Positions 38,120-46,761 of a DNA stretch of 64,000 bases are shown piece by piece. The notes beneath the pieces are model-generated. The model was not told where the DNA came from and searched no databases. It saw only the letters and a list, made by a program, of their open reading frames with translations. How positions within the stretch are numbered: position 1 is the first letter of the stretch; each line of letters begins with the position of its first letter. The DNA comes from Chitinophagales bacterium (GTDB lineage: Bacteria; Bacteroidota; Bacteroidia; Chitinophagales; LD1), in assembly GCA_016787045.1 (NCBI GenBank), contig JAEUVA010000030.1, forward strand, positions 1-64,000, read 5' to 3'. The translations under genes and the position numbers were made by a program.

Positions 38120-39436
38120 CTAATACTTCACTATCTTTTTTTGCCACTGCCCGTTGCTACTATGCAGGTGGGCTATATATATACCTGCGGGCAAGTGAGC
38201 AATGCTGACGGTGGTAGTGGGTTCTGTAATTTTTATTGGCTCCATTGCCGTGCGGCCATCTATGGCGTATAATTGTAATGTAGCATTGGGTAATGGGTCG
38301 CTTAGTTGTAGGGAAAGCTCGGTGGTGGCTGGGTTGGGAGTGAGGGTGAAGTGGGTTTCTATATTTGGCAAAGCGGTTAGAGCAGCACATGTATCTACAT
38401 AGTTACCGCCTACCCACTTGGCTACATAATTTACGGTATCGCCATCAATGGTCTTAAATGGCCCGCCTATGTATAGTTCGTTGTTATACACTTGCATACA
38501 GTGGATGATAAAATTGTGAAAAGAAGGAGTGGTCTGCTGCCCTAAACCACACCACTCCAATCCATTCCACTTGGCTATACCCTTTATAGAAGCATCGCCC
38601 ATTTCGTAAAACTGACCACAAGCATACAGGTGGCCATCATAAACCTGCAAATCGTAAACTACTGCATTTAAACTGGTCATTCCAGCTCCTGCATCTTTCC
38701 ATTGACTGCCATTCCAACGAGCTACGCTGTTTCCAGGTGCATTATACGCCTCTTTGAATCCACCGGCTACATATAAATCTCCATTGTAAATAGCAAAGCA
38801 ACTAACTCCCAAGCTTCCAGGTATGCCATTCCCAACAGGAAGCCAACCGTTGCCATTCCAACGAGCAAGACGATTAAGCGAACAGTTTAAATTACAAAAA
38901 TTCCCACCTATATATAATTGCCCTTGATATTCCTGAACAGCAACAATCCCCTGTGTAAATTTTGTGGTATCAAAAGCACTCCACGCACTACCATCCCATC
39001 GGGCTATGCTGTGAGCCGCTATGTTGTTGATAGTATCAAAATGACCATAAGCAATTAAATCACCCTGAAAGGTCGAATATCCAAGTACACTACTATTTGT
39101 AGTAGCTATTGTGGCTATACTTTGCCCGTCATAGATGTAAATACTGTTACCACCAAATATTAGCTTATTTCCAAACCTATAGCTCCTTTGTACGTCCCAC
39201 AAAGGAAAAGGCATAGGAAAAGTATCCCATCCAATACCATCGTATGTTGCACGACCTGCCACATTTGTAGTGTCGGTGTAAGTAAATTCTCCAAAGGCGT
39301 ACAACTTATTTGTAAGTGGGTCTGTGTAGAGGTGGTTAACTCTATCGTTAAACCCATTACTCACTTGCACCCAGTTTTGTGCAAAAGTTTGCAATGCTAT
39401 AAGTTGAATGACTGCGTACAAAGGAATCTTTCTCAT
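38120..39436 (-). CDS. Secreted beta-propeller-like protein with T9SS type A sorting domain
   Basis: 438 residues. Signal peptide (about 1-19, QTFAQ). Six or so repeats of about 45 residues follow, with the pattern IARWNGSxW and LYxGGxF, as in Kelch-like/galactose-oxidase-like propellers. The last 80 residues are a type A C-terminal domain: LTPNPATTELSLQL, a middle strand with YAIDGR and the ending LPAGIYIAHLHSSNGQWQKKIVKY (motif L-x-x-G-x-Y). T9SS removes this tail and anchors or releases the protein. Binding target unknown. The final 60 or so bases are duplicated at 39562-39643. Confidence 0.88.
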   Translation of the reverse strand: MRKIPLYAVIQLIALQTFAQNWVQVSNGFNDRVNHLYTDPLTNKLYAFGEFTYTDTTNVAGRATYDGIGWDTFPMPFPLWDVQRSYRFGNKLIFGGNSIYIYDGQSIATIATTNSSVLGYSTFQGDLIAYGHFDTINNIAAHSIARWDGSAWSAFDTTKFTQGIVAVQEYQGQLYIGGNFCNLNCSLNRLARWNGNGWLPVGNGIPGSLGVSCFAIYNGDLYVAGGFKEAYNAPGNSVARWNGSQWKDAGAGMTSLNAVVYDLQVYDGHLYACGQFYEMGDASIKGIAKWNGLEWCGLGQQTTPSFHNFIIHCMQVYNNELYIGGPFKTIDGDTVNYVAKWVGGNYVDTCAALTALPNIETHFTLTPNPATTELSLQLSDPLPNATLQLYAIDGRTAMEPIKITEPTTTVSIAHLPAGIYIAHLHSSNGQWQKKIVKY

Positions 39437-39451
39437 AGTTTTTGAATTTTT

Positions 39452-39517
39452 GCCCCTGTTGGTGTTACTGCGCTAGGCAAGCCAAGCCGTTGTTGGGTGT
39501 TTTCACCAACAACAGAG
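39452..39517. repeat. dispersed repeat, copy B (first copy at 11452-11519)
   Basis: Shares GCCCCTG, ACTGCGCTA/GCTGCGCTA, GCCAAGCCG and the hairpin GTTGGGTG/CACCAAC with the copy at 11452-11519, in the same orientation. It starts 15 bases upstream of the type A protein's ATG. Confidence 0.7.
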
Positions 39518-39561
39518 GACAAGCCAATGAGTAAGCCAAGTGTTTCGGTTATCATTTTTAC

Positions 39562-39643
39562 AAAACCTACCTAATACTTCACTATCTTCTTTTGCCACTG
39601 CCCGTTGCTGCTATGCAGGTGGGCTATATATATACCTGCGGGG
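39562..39643 (-). pseudogene. remnant of a T9SS type A tail (duplicate of the end of the neighbouring gene)
   Basis: On the minus strand this stretch still reads GIYIAHLHSSNGQWQKKIVKY plus a stop, nearly base-for-base the same as 38111-38193. No open frame continues upstream; the similarity stops at a run of eight G near 39640. It is the 3' end of a lost or never-complete paralog. Confidence 0.75.
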
Positions 39644-39769
39644 GGGGTAAAATTAGTGCTCATAGGGGTGTTTTAGTGAGTAGCACAAAAGAAAAGCGAT
39701 TTATGGAGAAAAGCAAATATGGGTGGAGATTCTAATGTTTGTCTAAAATAAAACCGTTCACCGTAAGTG

Positions 39770-39977
39770 CGCGGTCAGGCGACCGCTGGGCGCTGCACAA
39801 AGCGGTGGGCTGACCGCGTGTTGTAGAGATAGCTGGCGCCAGCGGGTTAGGGATAGTAGCGGAAAGCCCGCAGCAAGCGAAGTGCAGCCGCAGGTGCAGC
39901 GTGAGCGAGGACTTGGAGCGGATAGCCCGACCTCCCGATGCGCAGCGGAGGTGTTTTGCGCAGGCGCATCGGGAGGG
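39770..39977. other. GC-rich structured intergenic element
   Basis: The 718-base gap 39437-40154 holds, besides the repeats above, this block of strong pairings. CGCGGTCAG (39770-39778) pairs with CTGACCGCG (39810-39818), enclosing ACCGCT/AGCGGT. GCTGGCGCCAGC is a 12-base palindrome (39832-39843). CCTCCCGATGCGC (39931-39943) pairs with GCGCATCGGGAGG (39964-39976). Two AGCGGA[A/T]AGCCCG motifs lie between. Base composition is much more GC-rich than the surroundings. I recognise no RNA family; it may be a multicopy repeat of this genome. Confidence 0.6.
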
Positions 39978-40154
39978 AACCCCCCAAAAAAAAATACGCG
40001 TCATAAATTTAGTGATCCAAACTTTCATCCGTTGCGTAAGTGGTATGCAAACGTTCTTTTTCCATAGTGTGGGTTAAACAAAAAAATCGTGCTGCCGGCC
40101 CGTAAGCCGGTACTGCGGTTTTTGTACTATTGATGGTTTAAAAAAAATTATTCG

Positions 40155-40694
40155 TTGCCGCCAGTTAAAAAATATAGTGAAGAAGAGTTGTACTCTGAGC
40201 TGAAAAGCCGGAGCCGCTTGGCGTTTGAGTACCTGTACGATAACTACAGCCCGGCTTTGTATGGCGTTATTTTCAATATTGTGCGCAGCGAAGAAACCGC
40301 CAACGATGTGCTGCAAGAGGCCTTTGTAAAAATATGGAACAACATTGCCCAATACGACCCCGCTAAAGCCAAACTTTATACCTGGATGCTGAATGTAGCC
40401 CGCAATGTGGCTATAGATAAGTTGCGCTCTAAGCAAGAAAAGGCCGACCGGATGCTAAAGAATGATAAAGCGTTTATTCAGCAAAGCAATACTACCTCGC
40501 ATACGTTTATTGATGGCATTGGGGTAGGCAAACTGGTAGAAAATTTAGATGAAGAGCAAAAACAAATTATAGATTTCTTGTACTTTAGAGGATATACACA
40601 GAGCGAAACTGCCGAGGAACTGGGCATCCCTCTGGGTACGGTAAAAAGCCGGGTGAGATTAGCCATTATTAAACTCAGAAAACATTTTGCTTAA
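40155..40694 (+). CDS. ECF-type sigma-70 family RNA polymerase sigma factor
   Basis: 179 residues from a TTG at 40155. Region 2 (about 22-90) has AFEYLYDNYSPALYG, ANDVLQEAFVKIWNNI and TWMLNVARNVAIDKLRS. Region 4 (about 120-175) has LYFRGYTQSETAEELGIPLGTVKSRVRLAIIKL with a clear helix-turn-helix. There is no sigma-3 domain, so it is an extracytoplasmic-function sigma factor. The anti-sigma gene follows three bases after the stop. The signal it answers is unknown. Confidence 0.93.
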   Translation: MPPVKKYSEEELYSELKSRSRLAFEYLYDNYSPALYGVIFNIVRSEETANDVLQEAFVKIWNNIAQYDPAKAKLYTWMLNVARNVAIDKLRSKQEKADRMLKNDKAFIQQSNTTSHTFIDGIGVGKLVENLDEEQKQIIDFLYFRGYTQSETAEELGIPLGTVKSRVRLAIIKLRKHFA

Positions 40695-40697
40695 ACG

Positions 40698-41495
40698 GTG
40701 AAAACGAAGGAAATCATAGAATCGGGCACATTAGAACTGTACGTGCTGCAAGCCCTGCCCCCCGAGGAGCAGCGGCAAATAGAAGACCTGCGCGCTAACA
40801 ATGCCGAAGTGAACGAAGAAATAGCGCAGATAGAAACTACCCTACTACAGTTAGCCACTACTCAAAGCCGCAAGCCGGCTCCTTATTTAAAAACCAAAAT
40901 TGCCGAACAATTAGAGTTCGGTATAGAACTTGACTTAGATATGGAAAACATCAAAAGCATCATTATCCGCATGCCGGGCATTTACAAATACGCCACCGCA
41001 GCCGCAGTACTCCTTATGCTTACGCTTGGCGGCACTGCGTTGTATTTTCAAAGCAAGTACAGCAGCATGCACCGCATGAATAACGATTTGGCTAAAGAAA
41101 ATGCCGACCTGATAAATCAGGTAAGCAACCTGGCCACACAAAACAAAGCCATACAAGATGTGCTGGCCGTAGTGAGCGATGAAAAAAACGCCAACATTGT
41201 GATGAAGGGCTTACCCCTATCGCCTACTGCTACAGCCACCGTGTATTGGAATAAAGAAAACGGCATTGCCTACGTAAACTGTGCCGGATTGCCTCCGGTG
41301 GCCAGTAATGAGCAGTACCAGCTTTGGGCCATTATTGACGGCAAGCCGGTAGATATGGGGGTAATCAACAAAACCGAAACCTTCCTCAAAATGAAGGACG
41401 TGAAAAATGCCGCGGCCTTCGCCATCACCATAGAGCCACAGGGCGGAAGCGTGAACCCTACGCTGGAAAAGATGGTGGTGCTGGGTAAGGTATAA
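40698..41495 (+). CDS. RskA-like anti-sigma factor
   Basis: 265 residues from a GTG at 40698. The cytoplasmic N-terminal part has the short anti-sigma helices (ESGTLELYVLQALPPEEQRQIE). One transmembrane helix lies near 95-115. The outer part has a coiled coil (about 120-160) and a C-terminal RskA domain with GLPPVASNEQYQLWAIIDGKP and the FAITIEPQGG ending. It would hold the upstream sigma factor at the membrane until a signal releases it. Confidence 0.9.
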   Translation: MKTKEIIESGTLELYVLQALPPEEQRQIEDLRANNAEVNEEIAQIETTLLQLATTQSRKPAPYLKTKIAEQLEFGIELDLDMENIKSIIIRMPGIYKYATAAAVLLMLTLGGTALYFQSKYSSMHRMNNDLAKENADLINQVSNLATQNKAIQDVLAVVSDEKNANIVMKGLPLSPTATATVYWNKENGIAYVNCAGLPPVASNEQYQLWAIIDGKPVDMGVINKTETFLKMKDVKNAAAFAITIEPQGGSVNPTLEKMVVLGKV

Positions 41496-41520
41496 CTGAA
41501 AAATCGATTTCTAATATTTG

Positions 41521-41600
41521 CCTCACCCCGTCTCGGCTCAGCCGAGACACCCCTCTCCACCCGGTGGAGAGGGATACTCCGCGCAGCGGAGTAGGTGAGG
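41521..41600. repeat. cloverleaf-like inverted-repeat element before mutL
   Basis: An outer stem CCTCACC (41521-41527) / GGTGAGG (41594-41600) encloses three perfect hairpins. They are GTCTCGGC/GCCGAGAC (41530-41548), CCCTCTCCACC/GGTGGAGAGGG (41551-41573) and ACTCCGC/GCGGAGT (41576-41592). The whole can fold as a four-way junction. It lies between the anti-sigma and mutL genes. Confidence 0.75.
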
Positions 41601-41680
41601 GCATAAAGCAAAATCATACAACTCCTTCAGCCGGCTTTGCACTTTACTTTCCGCAGCGAATAACTAAGTTCGCCACCCCA

Positions 41681-43564
41681 ATGGATATCATCCGCCTTTT
41701 GCCCGATAACATAGCCAACCAGATAGCAGCCGGTGAGGTCATTCAGCGCCCTGCTTCGGCTGTAAAAGAGCTGATGGAAAACGCCATTGATGCCGGCAGT
41801 ACGCACATCACACTCCTTGTAAAACAAGCCGGCAAAGCCCTCATACAAGTAATAGATAACGGCTGCGGCATGAGCGAAACCGATGCCCGCATGTGCTTTG
41901 AAAAACATGCTACTTCTAAAATCCGCTCGGCTGATGATTTGTTCAACATTCGCACCATGGGTTTTAGAGGAGAGGCGCTGGCAAGCATTGCGGCCATTGC
42001 GCAAGTAGAACTAAAAACCCGCCAGCACCACGAGCAGTTAGGCACTTGCATAGAAATTGAGGGCATGAAAGTGCTGAAACAAGAGCCCTGCCAAACGCCC
42101 GAGGGCACTTCTATAGCCATTAAAAATTTGTTCTTCAATGTGCCCGCCCGCAGAAATTTTTTGAAGAGCGACTCCGTTGAACTCAAAAATATTATTGAAG
42201 AGTTTCAGCGCATTGCTTTGGCTCATCCCAAAGTAGGTTTTCAACTGTTTCATAACGATTATGAAATGTACCACCTCAAGAGCGGTAATCTGCGCCAGCG
42301 GATTTGTGCTCTTTTTGGCGATGAATACGATAAACGCATAGTACCGGTAGAAGAAAAAAGTTATTCGCTGCATGTATATGGCTTTGCCGGCAAACCGGAA
42401 TTCAGCAAAAAAACACGTGGCGAGCAATTTATATTTGTCAATAACCGCTACATCAAGTCGCCTTACCTGAACCATGCGGTAAGCATGGCATACGACCAAA
42501 TGATGCCCAAAGAAAATTTTCCGTTTTATGTGCTGTTTTTAGACATTGACCCAACAAAAATTGACATCAACGTACACCCTGCCAAGCATGAAATAAAGTT
42601 TGAAGATGATAAACTGGTGTACACGTTTGTCAACTTAGGCATCAAGCACGCCATGGGTGCTTACAGTGTATCGCCTACGTTAGATTTTAATCAAGAGCAT
42701 CACCTCAACAGCAACGATACTTTTCAGCAGCAGCCGCGCACCTGGTTAGAAATTACCCAACATGCCGTGCAGCAAAAAGATGCCAAGAAGTTTGCACCGC
42801 CAACTAACTTTCACACCATTACCCAGCGGGAAGAAAACAACGCCAAAAATTGGGAGAAAGCATTTGAAGGATTAGAGAAAAAGGACGAGGGACGAGAGGC
42901 GAGGGACGAGGGACAAGGGACGAAGGACGATGGGCGAGGGACGGTGGTGAGTACCATTTCTACTTTTGAAAGCAGCAACAAAGCCAGCGACCGCGAAATA
43001 CTTCCGCCACAACAATTGCACCGCAGGTATATTCTTTCGCAAATCAAGAGCGGATTTATTTTGATAGACCAGCAACTGGCACACGAGCGCATTTTGTATG
43101 AGCGCTACCTGCGCATGTTCAACGGAAAAAAACACGATTCGCAGGCACAGCTTTTTCCGCAAAATCTGGAACTGAACGTGGCCGACACCCAAATACTCAA
43201 AGAAATTTTACCCGAAATCAACAACCTCGGTTTTGATATACAGGAATTTGGCAAAAACAGTTTTGTGATACACGGCTTTCCGGCAGATATAGCCGGTGGC
43301 AACGAAAAAAAGATGATTGAAGAATTGATTGAGCAGTTTAAAATGAATGCATCGGTTACTAAACTGAGCAAGCGCGAAAACTTGGCTAAATCATTGGCCT
43401 ACTCATCGGCCATTAAACCCGGCAAAGCACTAAGCACCGAAGAAATGAAAACGCTGATAGACGAACTCTTTGCCTGCGAAAGCCCCTACCACGCCCCCAA
43501 TGGTAAATTTACTTTTACTACTATTTCGCTGGATGAAATTGCCAAGCGGTTAGAGAACAAATAA
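41681..43564 (+). CDS. mutL: DNA mismatch repair protein MutL
   Basis: 627 residues from the ATG at 41681 ([20 protein letters not shown] is the family start; the frame extends upstream into a repeat). The GHKL ATPase has [15 protein letters not shown] and [16 protein letters not shown]. The C-terminal dimerisation domain is present, but its endonuclease motif reads [12 protein letters not shown] instead of DQHAxxExxxxE, and the zinc-ligand motifs (ACK and CPHGRP) are replaced (SSAIKPG, APNGKF). Nicking activity may therefore be lost or altered. The linker (about 400-422) contains [16 protein letters not shown] residues encoded by a GGGACGAG simple repeat. MutL couples mismatch recognition by MutS to repair. 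Confidence 0.95.
   Translation: MDIIRLLPDNIANQIAAGEVIQRPASAVKELMENAIDAGSTHITLLVKQAGKALIQVIDNGCGMSETDARMCFEKHATSKIRSADDLFNIRTMGFRGEALASIAAIAQVELKTRQHHEQLGTCIEIEGMKVLKQEPCQTPEGTSIAIKNLFFNVPARRNFLKSDSVELKNIIEEFQRIALAHPKVGFQLFHNDYEMYHLKSGNLRQRICALFGDEYDKRIVPVEEKSYSLHVYGFAGKPEFSKKTRGEQFIFVNNRYIKSPYLNHAVSMAYDQMMPKENFPFYVLFLDIDPTKIDINVHPAKHEIKFEDDKLVYTFVNLGIKHAMGAYSVSPTLDFNQEHHLNSNDTFQQQPRTWLEITQHAVQQKDAKKFAPPTNFHTITQREENNAKNWEKAFEGLEKKDEGREARDEGQGTKDDGRGTVVSTISTFESSNKASDREILPPQQLHRRYILSQIKSGFILIDQQLAHERILYERYLRMFNGKKHDSQAQLFPQNLELNVADTQILKEILPEINNLGFDIQEFGKNSFVIHGFPADIAGGNEKKMIEELIEQFKMNASVTKLSKRENLAKSLAYSSAIKPGKALSTEEMKTLIDELFACESPYHAPNGKFTFTTISLDEIAKRLENK
42882..42943. repeat. GGGACGAG-type simple repeat inside mutL
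   Basis: About 60 bases of degenerate GGGACGAG/GGGACAAG units, in frame, in the linker between the MutL ATPase and C-terminal domains. The same unit recurs at 36077-36107. Confidence 0.75.
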
Positions 43565-43578
43565 ATCAAACCACTTTC

Positions 43579-43586
43579 TATATTCG
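43579..43586 (+). promoter_or_regulatory. candidate -7 box of gcvH
   Basis: TATATTCG differs from TAnnTTTG at one base and is followed by CCC, 24 bases before the gcvH ATG. No convincing -33 TTTG is seen, so it is tentative. Confidence 0.3.
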
Positions 43587-43610
43587 CCCAACCAAAAAAT
43601 TAAAATACAC

Positions 43611-43991
43611 ATGAACTTTCCGGCAGATTTGAAGTACAGCAAAGAACACGAATGGGTGCGCGTAGAAGGCAGCACCGGCACTATCGGCATTACCGATTTT
43701 GCACAAAAAGAACTGGGCGATATTGTATATGTGGACATCAATACCATTGGCGACACCGTAGCTAAAGATGCAGTGTTTGGCACCGTAGAAGCCGTAAAAA
43801 CAGTTAGCGATTTGTTTATGCCCATTACCGGCAAAGTGCTGGAGCAAAATGCCGACCTCAACAATGCACCGGAGAGCGTAAACAAAGACCCTTACGGCAG
43901 CGGCTGGATGGTGAAAGTTGAAATTACCAACCCCGCTGATTTAGATGCACTGATGGATGCCGAGCAGTACAAGAAGCATGTGGGCATGTAA
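43611..43991 (+). CDS. gcvH: Glycine cleavage system H protein
   Basis: 126 residues, standard size. The lipoyl carrier of the glycine cleavage system; it shuttles the aminomethyl group between the P, T and L proteins. The lipoylation site is Lys63 in [12 protein letters not shown], preceded by the typical [17 protein letters not shown]. The other gcv genes are not in the window. Confidence 0.97.
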   Translation: MNFPADLKYSKEHEWVRVEGSTGTIGITDFAQKELGDIVYVDINTIGDTVAKDAVFGTVEAVKTVSDLFMPITGKVLEQNADLNNAPESVNKDPYGSGWMVKVEITNPADLDALMDAEQYKKHVGM

Positions 43992-44003
43992 TTTTGTTTT
44001 AAC

Positions 44004-44375
44004 TTGAATTCGTTTTTGAAATATAACTGGCCGTCCATACTCTGGGCGGCTTTTATTTTGGCGCTGTGCCTCATGCCCGGCCGCGATTTGCCAAGTGTAA
44101 CCTTATGGCAAGCCGATAAAATTGTTCATTTTTTTGTATATGTGGTTTTAGCGGTGCTGTTGTACATCGGCTGGAAAAAGCAGAAAGAGTTCGCTTGTCT
44201 CCACCGGCAGATGGGGTACAAAGTTTTGGTGCTTACTTTCGGTTATGGATTTGCCGTTGAAATTTTACAAGAGCTACTAACTGCCGACCGGCACTTTGAT
44301 TGGTATGATGCTTTGGCTAATGCACTTGGAGGGGTGGGAGGTGTTTTGGTAGTGTGGATAGTAGAACGCAGATGA
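44004..44375 (+). CDS. VanZ-like small membrane protein
   Basis: 123 residues from a TTG at 44004, 12 bases after gcvH. Four predicted transmembrane helices (about 10-25, 40-57, 72-88, 103-120) with the VanZ-type features DKIVHFFVYVVLAVLL and the acidic AVEILQELL segment, followed by DWYDALANALGG. Function is not known in detail; some VanZ proteins affect resistance to glycopeptides. The last residues and the stop codon are encoded by the left arm of an inverted repeat (44361-44373). Confidence 0.82.
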   Translation: MNSFLKYNWPSILWAAFILALCLMPGRDLPSVTLWQADKIVHFFVYVVLAVLLYIGWKKQKEFACLHRQMGYKVLVLTFGYGFAVEILQELLTADRHFDWYDALANALGGVGGVLVVWIVERR

Positions 44376-44497
44376 CCAAGATAGTCAGGATGAATAACCG
44401 GATAACCAATACTTCTGCAATCGGTCTAAACCATCGGATGCATTTCTGTATTCATCATCCGCGTAACTCTTAAAAATCCTGTTAATCTGCGTTCTAC
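44361..44497. repeat. inverted repeat framing the gap after the VanZ-like gene
   Basis: GTAGAACGCAGAT (44361-44373) and its exact complement ATCTGCGTTCTAC (44485-44497) flank about 110 bases. The inner bases (AGTCAGGAT, AATCCTGTTAATC) look like further degenerate repeats. The left arm supplies the end of the VanZ-like frame. Confidence 0.65.
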
Positions 44498-44533
44498 GTA
44501 CATCTCCTTTCATAACTTGTTTATTTTCACGCA

Positions 44534-46345
44534 ATGCGATTATTGATTTTTGGATTTTTGTTTTTGTGCTCGGCCATAGCCATTGCCCAACCCGGGCGCG
44601 ATGAGGCCTTGGCTAATAGTTACTTGCAAAATGCAGAATACGATAAGGCCGCTGAGCTATACCAATCGCTTTGGGAGAAAAATAACTACGATGCCAAGTT
44701 TTACGCTCCTCTCCTAAGCTGTTTTATGGAACTCAAAAAGTTTGACGATGCCGAAAAGGCCGTCAAAAAAATGATTAAAAAAAATGAGTTTGACCCGCGC
44801 TATGTGGTAGAGCTTGGCTATGTGTATTCCTTAATTCCGGATGCTGTAAAAGCTAAAGAGCAATACGAAAAATTACTCAAAGACCTTAAGCCCAACGAGG
44901 TGGCCATTCGCTCCGTAGCCAATGCTTACGAGCAATACCGCATTTACGATTATGTAGTAGCCACCTACGAAAAAGCGGGCAAGCTCATTAAAAACGAAAC
45001 CTACTTTTCGTTTGAATTAGCGCAGGCCTATCTCGCCAAAAACGATGTAGTGAATGCGGTAAAATACTACCTGATTAACATGGAAGTAGCTCCGCAAAAT
45101 ATTCAGTTAATTAAAAATACGTTGCAAACATCCCGCTCTGCTGTACAGTTGCTCAACGAAATGGAAACGCAGCTTTACACTAAAGTTCAAAAACCCGGAG
45201 CCGGTGAAGAATACATTGAGCTACTCACCTGGATTTATATACAAAACAAAGATTTTGAGGGTGCGCTTTTGCAGATGAAAGCCCTTGATAAACGCAAAAA
45301 CGAAAATGGTTTTCGGGTCATTAACATTGCGCGCATGGCGCAAACCGAAGGCGATTATGACAATGCCATAGCGGGGTTTGAATATGTGGTGAATAAAGGA
45401 ACAACTAATAGCATGTACTTTACGGCACGCACAGAGTTGCTCAACTGCCGCAAAGAAAAAGTGGCCAAAAACATCAACTACACCCCAGCCGATTTGCTGG
45501 GTTTAAAAAACGATTACTTGAGTTTTATCAACGATAATGGCCGCAACTTTCGCACCGCGCAAAGCATGAAAGAACTGGCCGATTTGCTGGGCTTTTACTT
45601 GTACGATATTGCCGGAGCTATTGACCTATGCAAAGAAATTATTGCCATGCCCGGCACAAATAATCAACTCAAAAACCAAGCTAAACTCTCGCTGGGCGAT
45701 TTTTATTTGATAGATGGCGATGTGTGGGAAAGCACCCTCACTTACTCGCAGGTTGACAAAGACGAAAAGGACTCGCCACTGGGCGAAGAAGCGCGGTTCA
45801 GAAACGCCAAGCTCTCTTACTACAAAGGCGATTTTGACTGGGCACAAACCCAGTTAGATGCATTAAAAAATTCTACCACAGAGTTGATTTCTAACGATGC
45901 CATCAACCTCTCCGTTTTTATTATTGATAACTTAGGCATGGATACTATAGAAACCCCCATGCAACTGTTTGCACAAGCCGAACTGCTCACTTATCAAAAC
46001 AAAACCAACGATGCGTTGGCTATGTTGGAAGGCATCATCGCTTCTTTCCCGGGCCATGCGTTAACTGATGATATTCTGTTTACTAAAGCCAAAATTTTTG
46101 CGGCCAAAAAAGAGTTTGATAATGCAGTGCCACTGTTAGAAAACATTATTAAAAACTACAAAGAAGATTTAAAAGGCGATGATGCTAATTTCCTTTTAGC
46201 CGAAATCAACGAGCGATACTTAAACAACAAAGAAAAAGCCAAGGAACTTTACCAAACCATTATTACCGATTACAGCAGTTCGCTGCTGGTGATAGAAGCC
46301 CGCAAAAGATTCCGTTTACTAAGAGGTGACAAGCTAAGCGAATAG
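44534..46345 (+). CDS. Large exported TPR-repeat protein
   Basis: 603 residues. Signal peptide (about 1-19, SAIAIAQ) and then a nearly continuous array of TPR helices from about 22 to 595 (clear units at 35-70, 75-110, 140-190, 240-290 and 485-590). No catalytic motif. Such long periplasmic TPR proteins of Bacteroidota are thought to be scaffolds for envelope complexes. The DUF4286 gene starts 3 bases after its stop, so they form one unit. Confidence 0.85.
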   Translation: MRLLIFGFLFLCSAIAIAQPGRDEALANSYLQNAEYDKAAELYQSLWEKNNYDAKFYAPLLSCFMELKKFDDAEKAVKKMIKKNEFDPRYVVELGYVYSLIPDAVKAKEQYEKLLKDLKPNEVAIRSVANAYEQYRIYDYVVATYEKAGKLIKNETYFSFELAQAYLAKNDVVNAVKYYLINMEVAPQNIQLIKNTLQTSRSAVQLLNEMETQLYTKVQKPGAGEEYIELLTWIYIQNKDFEGALLQMKALDKRKNENGFRVINIARMAQTEGDYDNAIAGFEYVVNKGTTNSMYFTARTELLNCRKEKVAKNINYTPADLLGLKNDYLSFINDNGRNFRTAQSMKELADLLGFYLYDIAGAIDLCKEIIAMPGTNNQLKNQAKLSLGDFYLIDGDVWESTLTYSQVDKDEKDSPLGEEARFRNAKLSYYKGDFDWAQTQLDALKNSTTELISNDAINLSVFIIDNLGMDTIETPMQLFAQAELLTYQNKTNDALAMLEGIIASFPGHALTDDILFTKAKIFAAKKEFDNAVPLLENIIKNYKEDLKGDDANFLLAEINERYLNNKEKAKELYQTIITDYSSSLLVIEARKRFRLLRGDKLSE

Positions 46346-46348
46346 AGC

Positions 46349-46651
46349 ATGATAGTGTACAACGTAACCGTAAAAATAGACCTGAGCGTGCATGATTTGT
46401 GGCTCAAGTGGATGCAGCAAGAGCACATTCCGCGCGTATTGGAAACAGAATGTTTTGTACAGCATAAAATGTACCGCATACTGGAAGAAGACACCCGCGA
46501 TGGCATATCGTATGCCATACAATATTTTGCCGAAGACCTGAGCAAGTATTTTGACTATAAAGAAAACCACGCTGCCCGTTTACAAAAAGAGGGGTTAGAT
46601 GTGTTTCCCGGCAAGTTTCAGGCGTTTAGAACTTTGCTAAAAGAGGTGTAG
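46349..46651 (+). CDS. DUF4286 family protein
   Basis: 100 residues, cytoplasmic. MIVYNVTVKIDLSVHDLWLKWM, HIPRVLETECF, SYAIQYFAEDLSKYFDY and FPGKFQAFRTLL match the DUF4286 family, which looks like a dimeric alpha-beta barrel (ferredoxin-like). Function unknown. Confidence 0.9.
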   Translation: MIVYNVTVKIDLSVHDLWLKWMQQEHIPRVLETECFVQHKMYRILEEDTRDGISYAIQYFAEDLSKYFDYKENHAARLQKEGLDVFPGKFQAFRTLLKEV

Positions 46652-46761
46652 CTCTGATAGGTAAGGTGTAAAAGAAATCCGTGCCCTTGGGCTCGGCACT
46701 TCGCTCCTATTGCATTTTTGCACAAAATGTTACTTGCAGCACCTAACGGTATTATAGTGAT

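Noticed and set aside
39732..40028. 98-codon minus-strand frame in the GC-rich element
   Set aside because: It follows the pairing pattern of the structured block and has atypical composition; more likely noncoding.
44534..46345. Reading the large TPR protein as a T9SS component such as PorW/SprE
   Set aside because: TPR content and a signal peptide are not enough; no lipobox or T9SS neighbour supports it.
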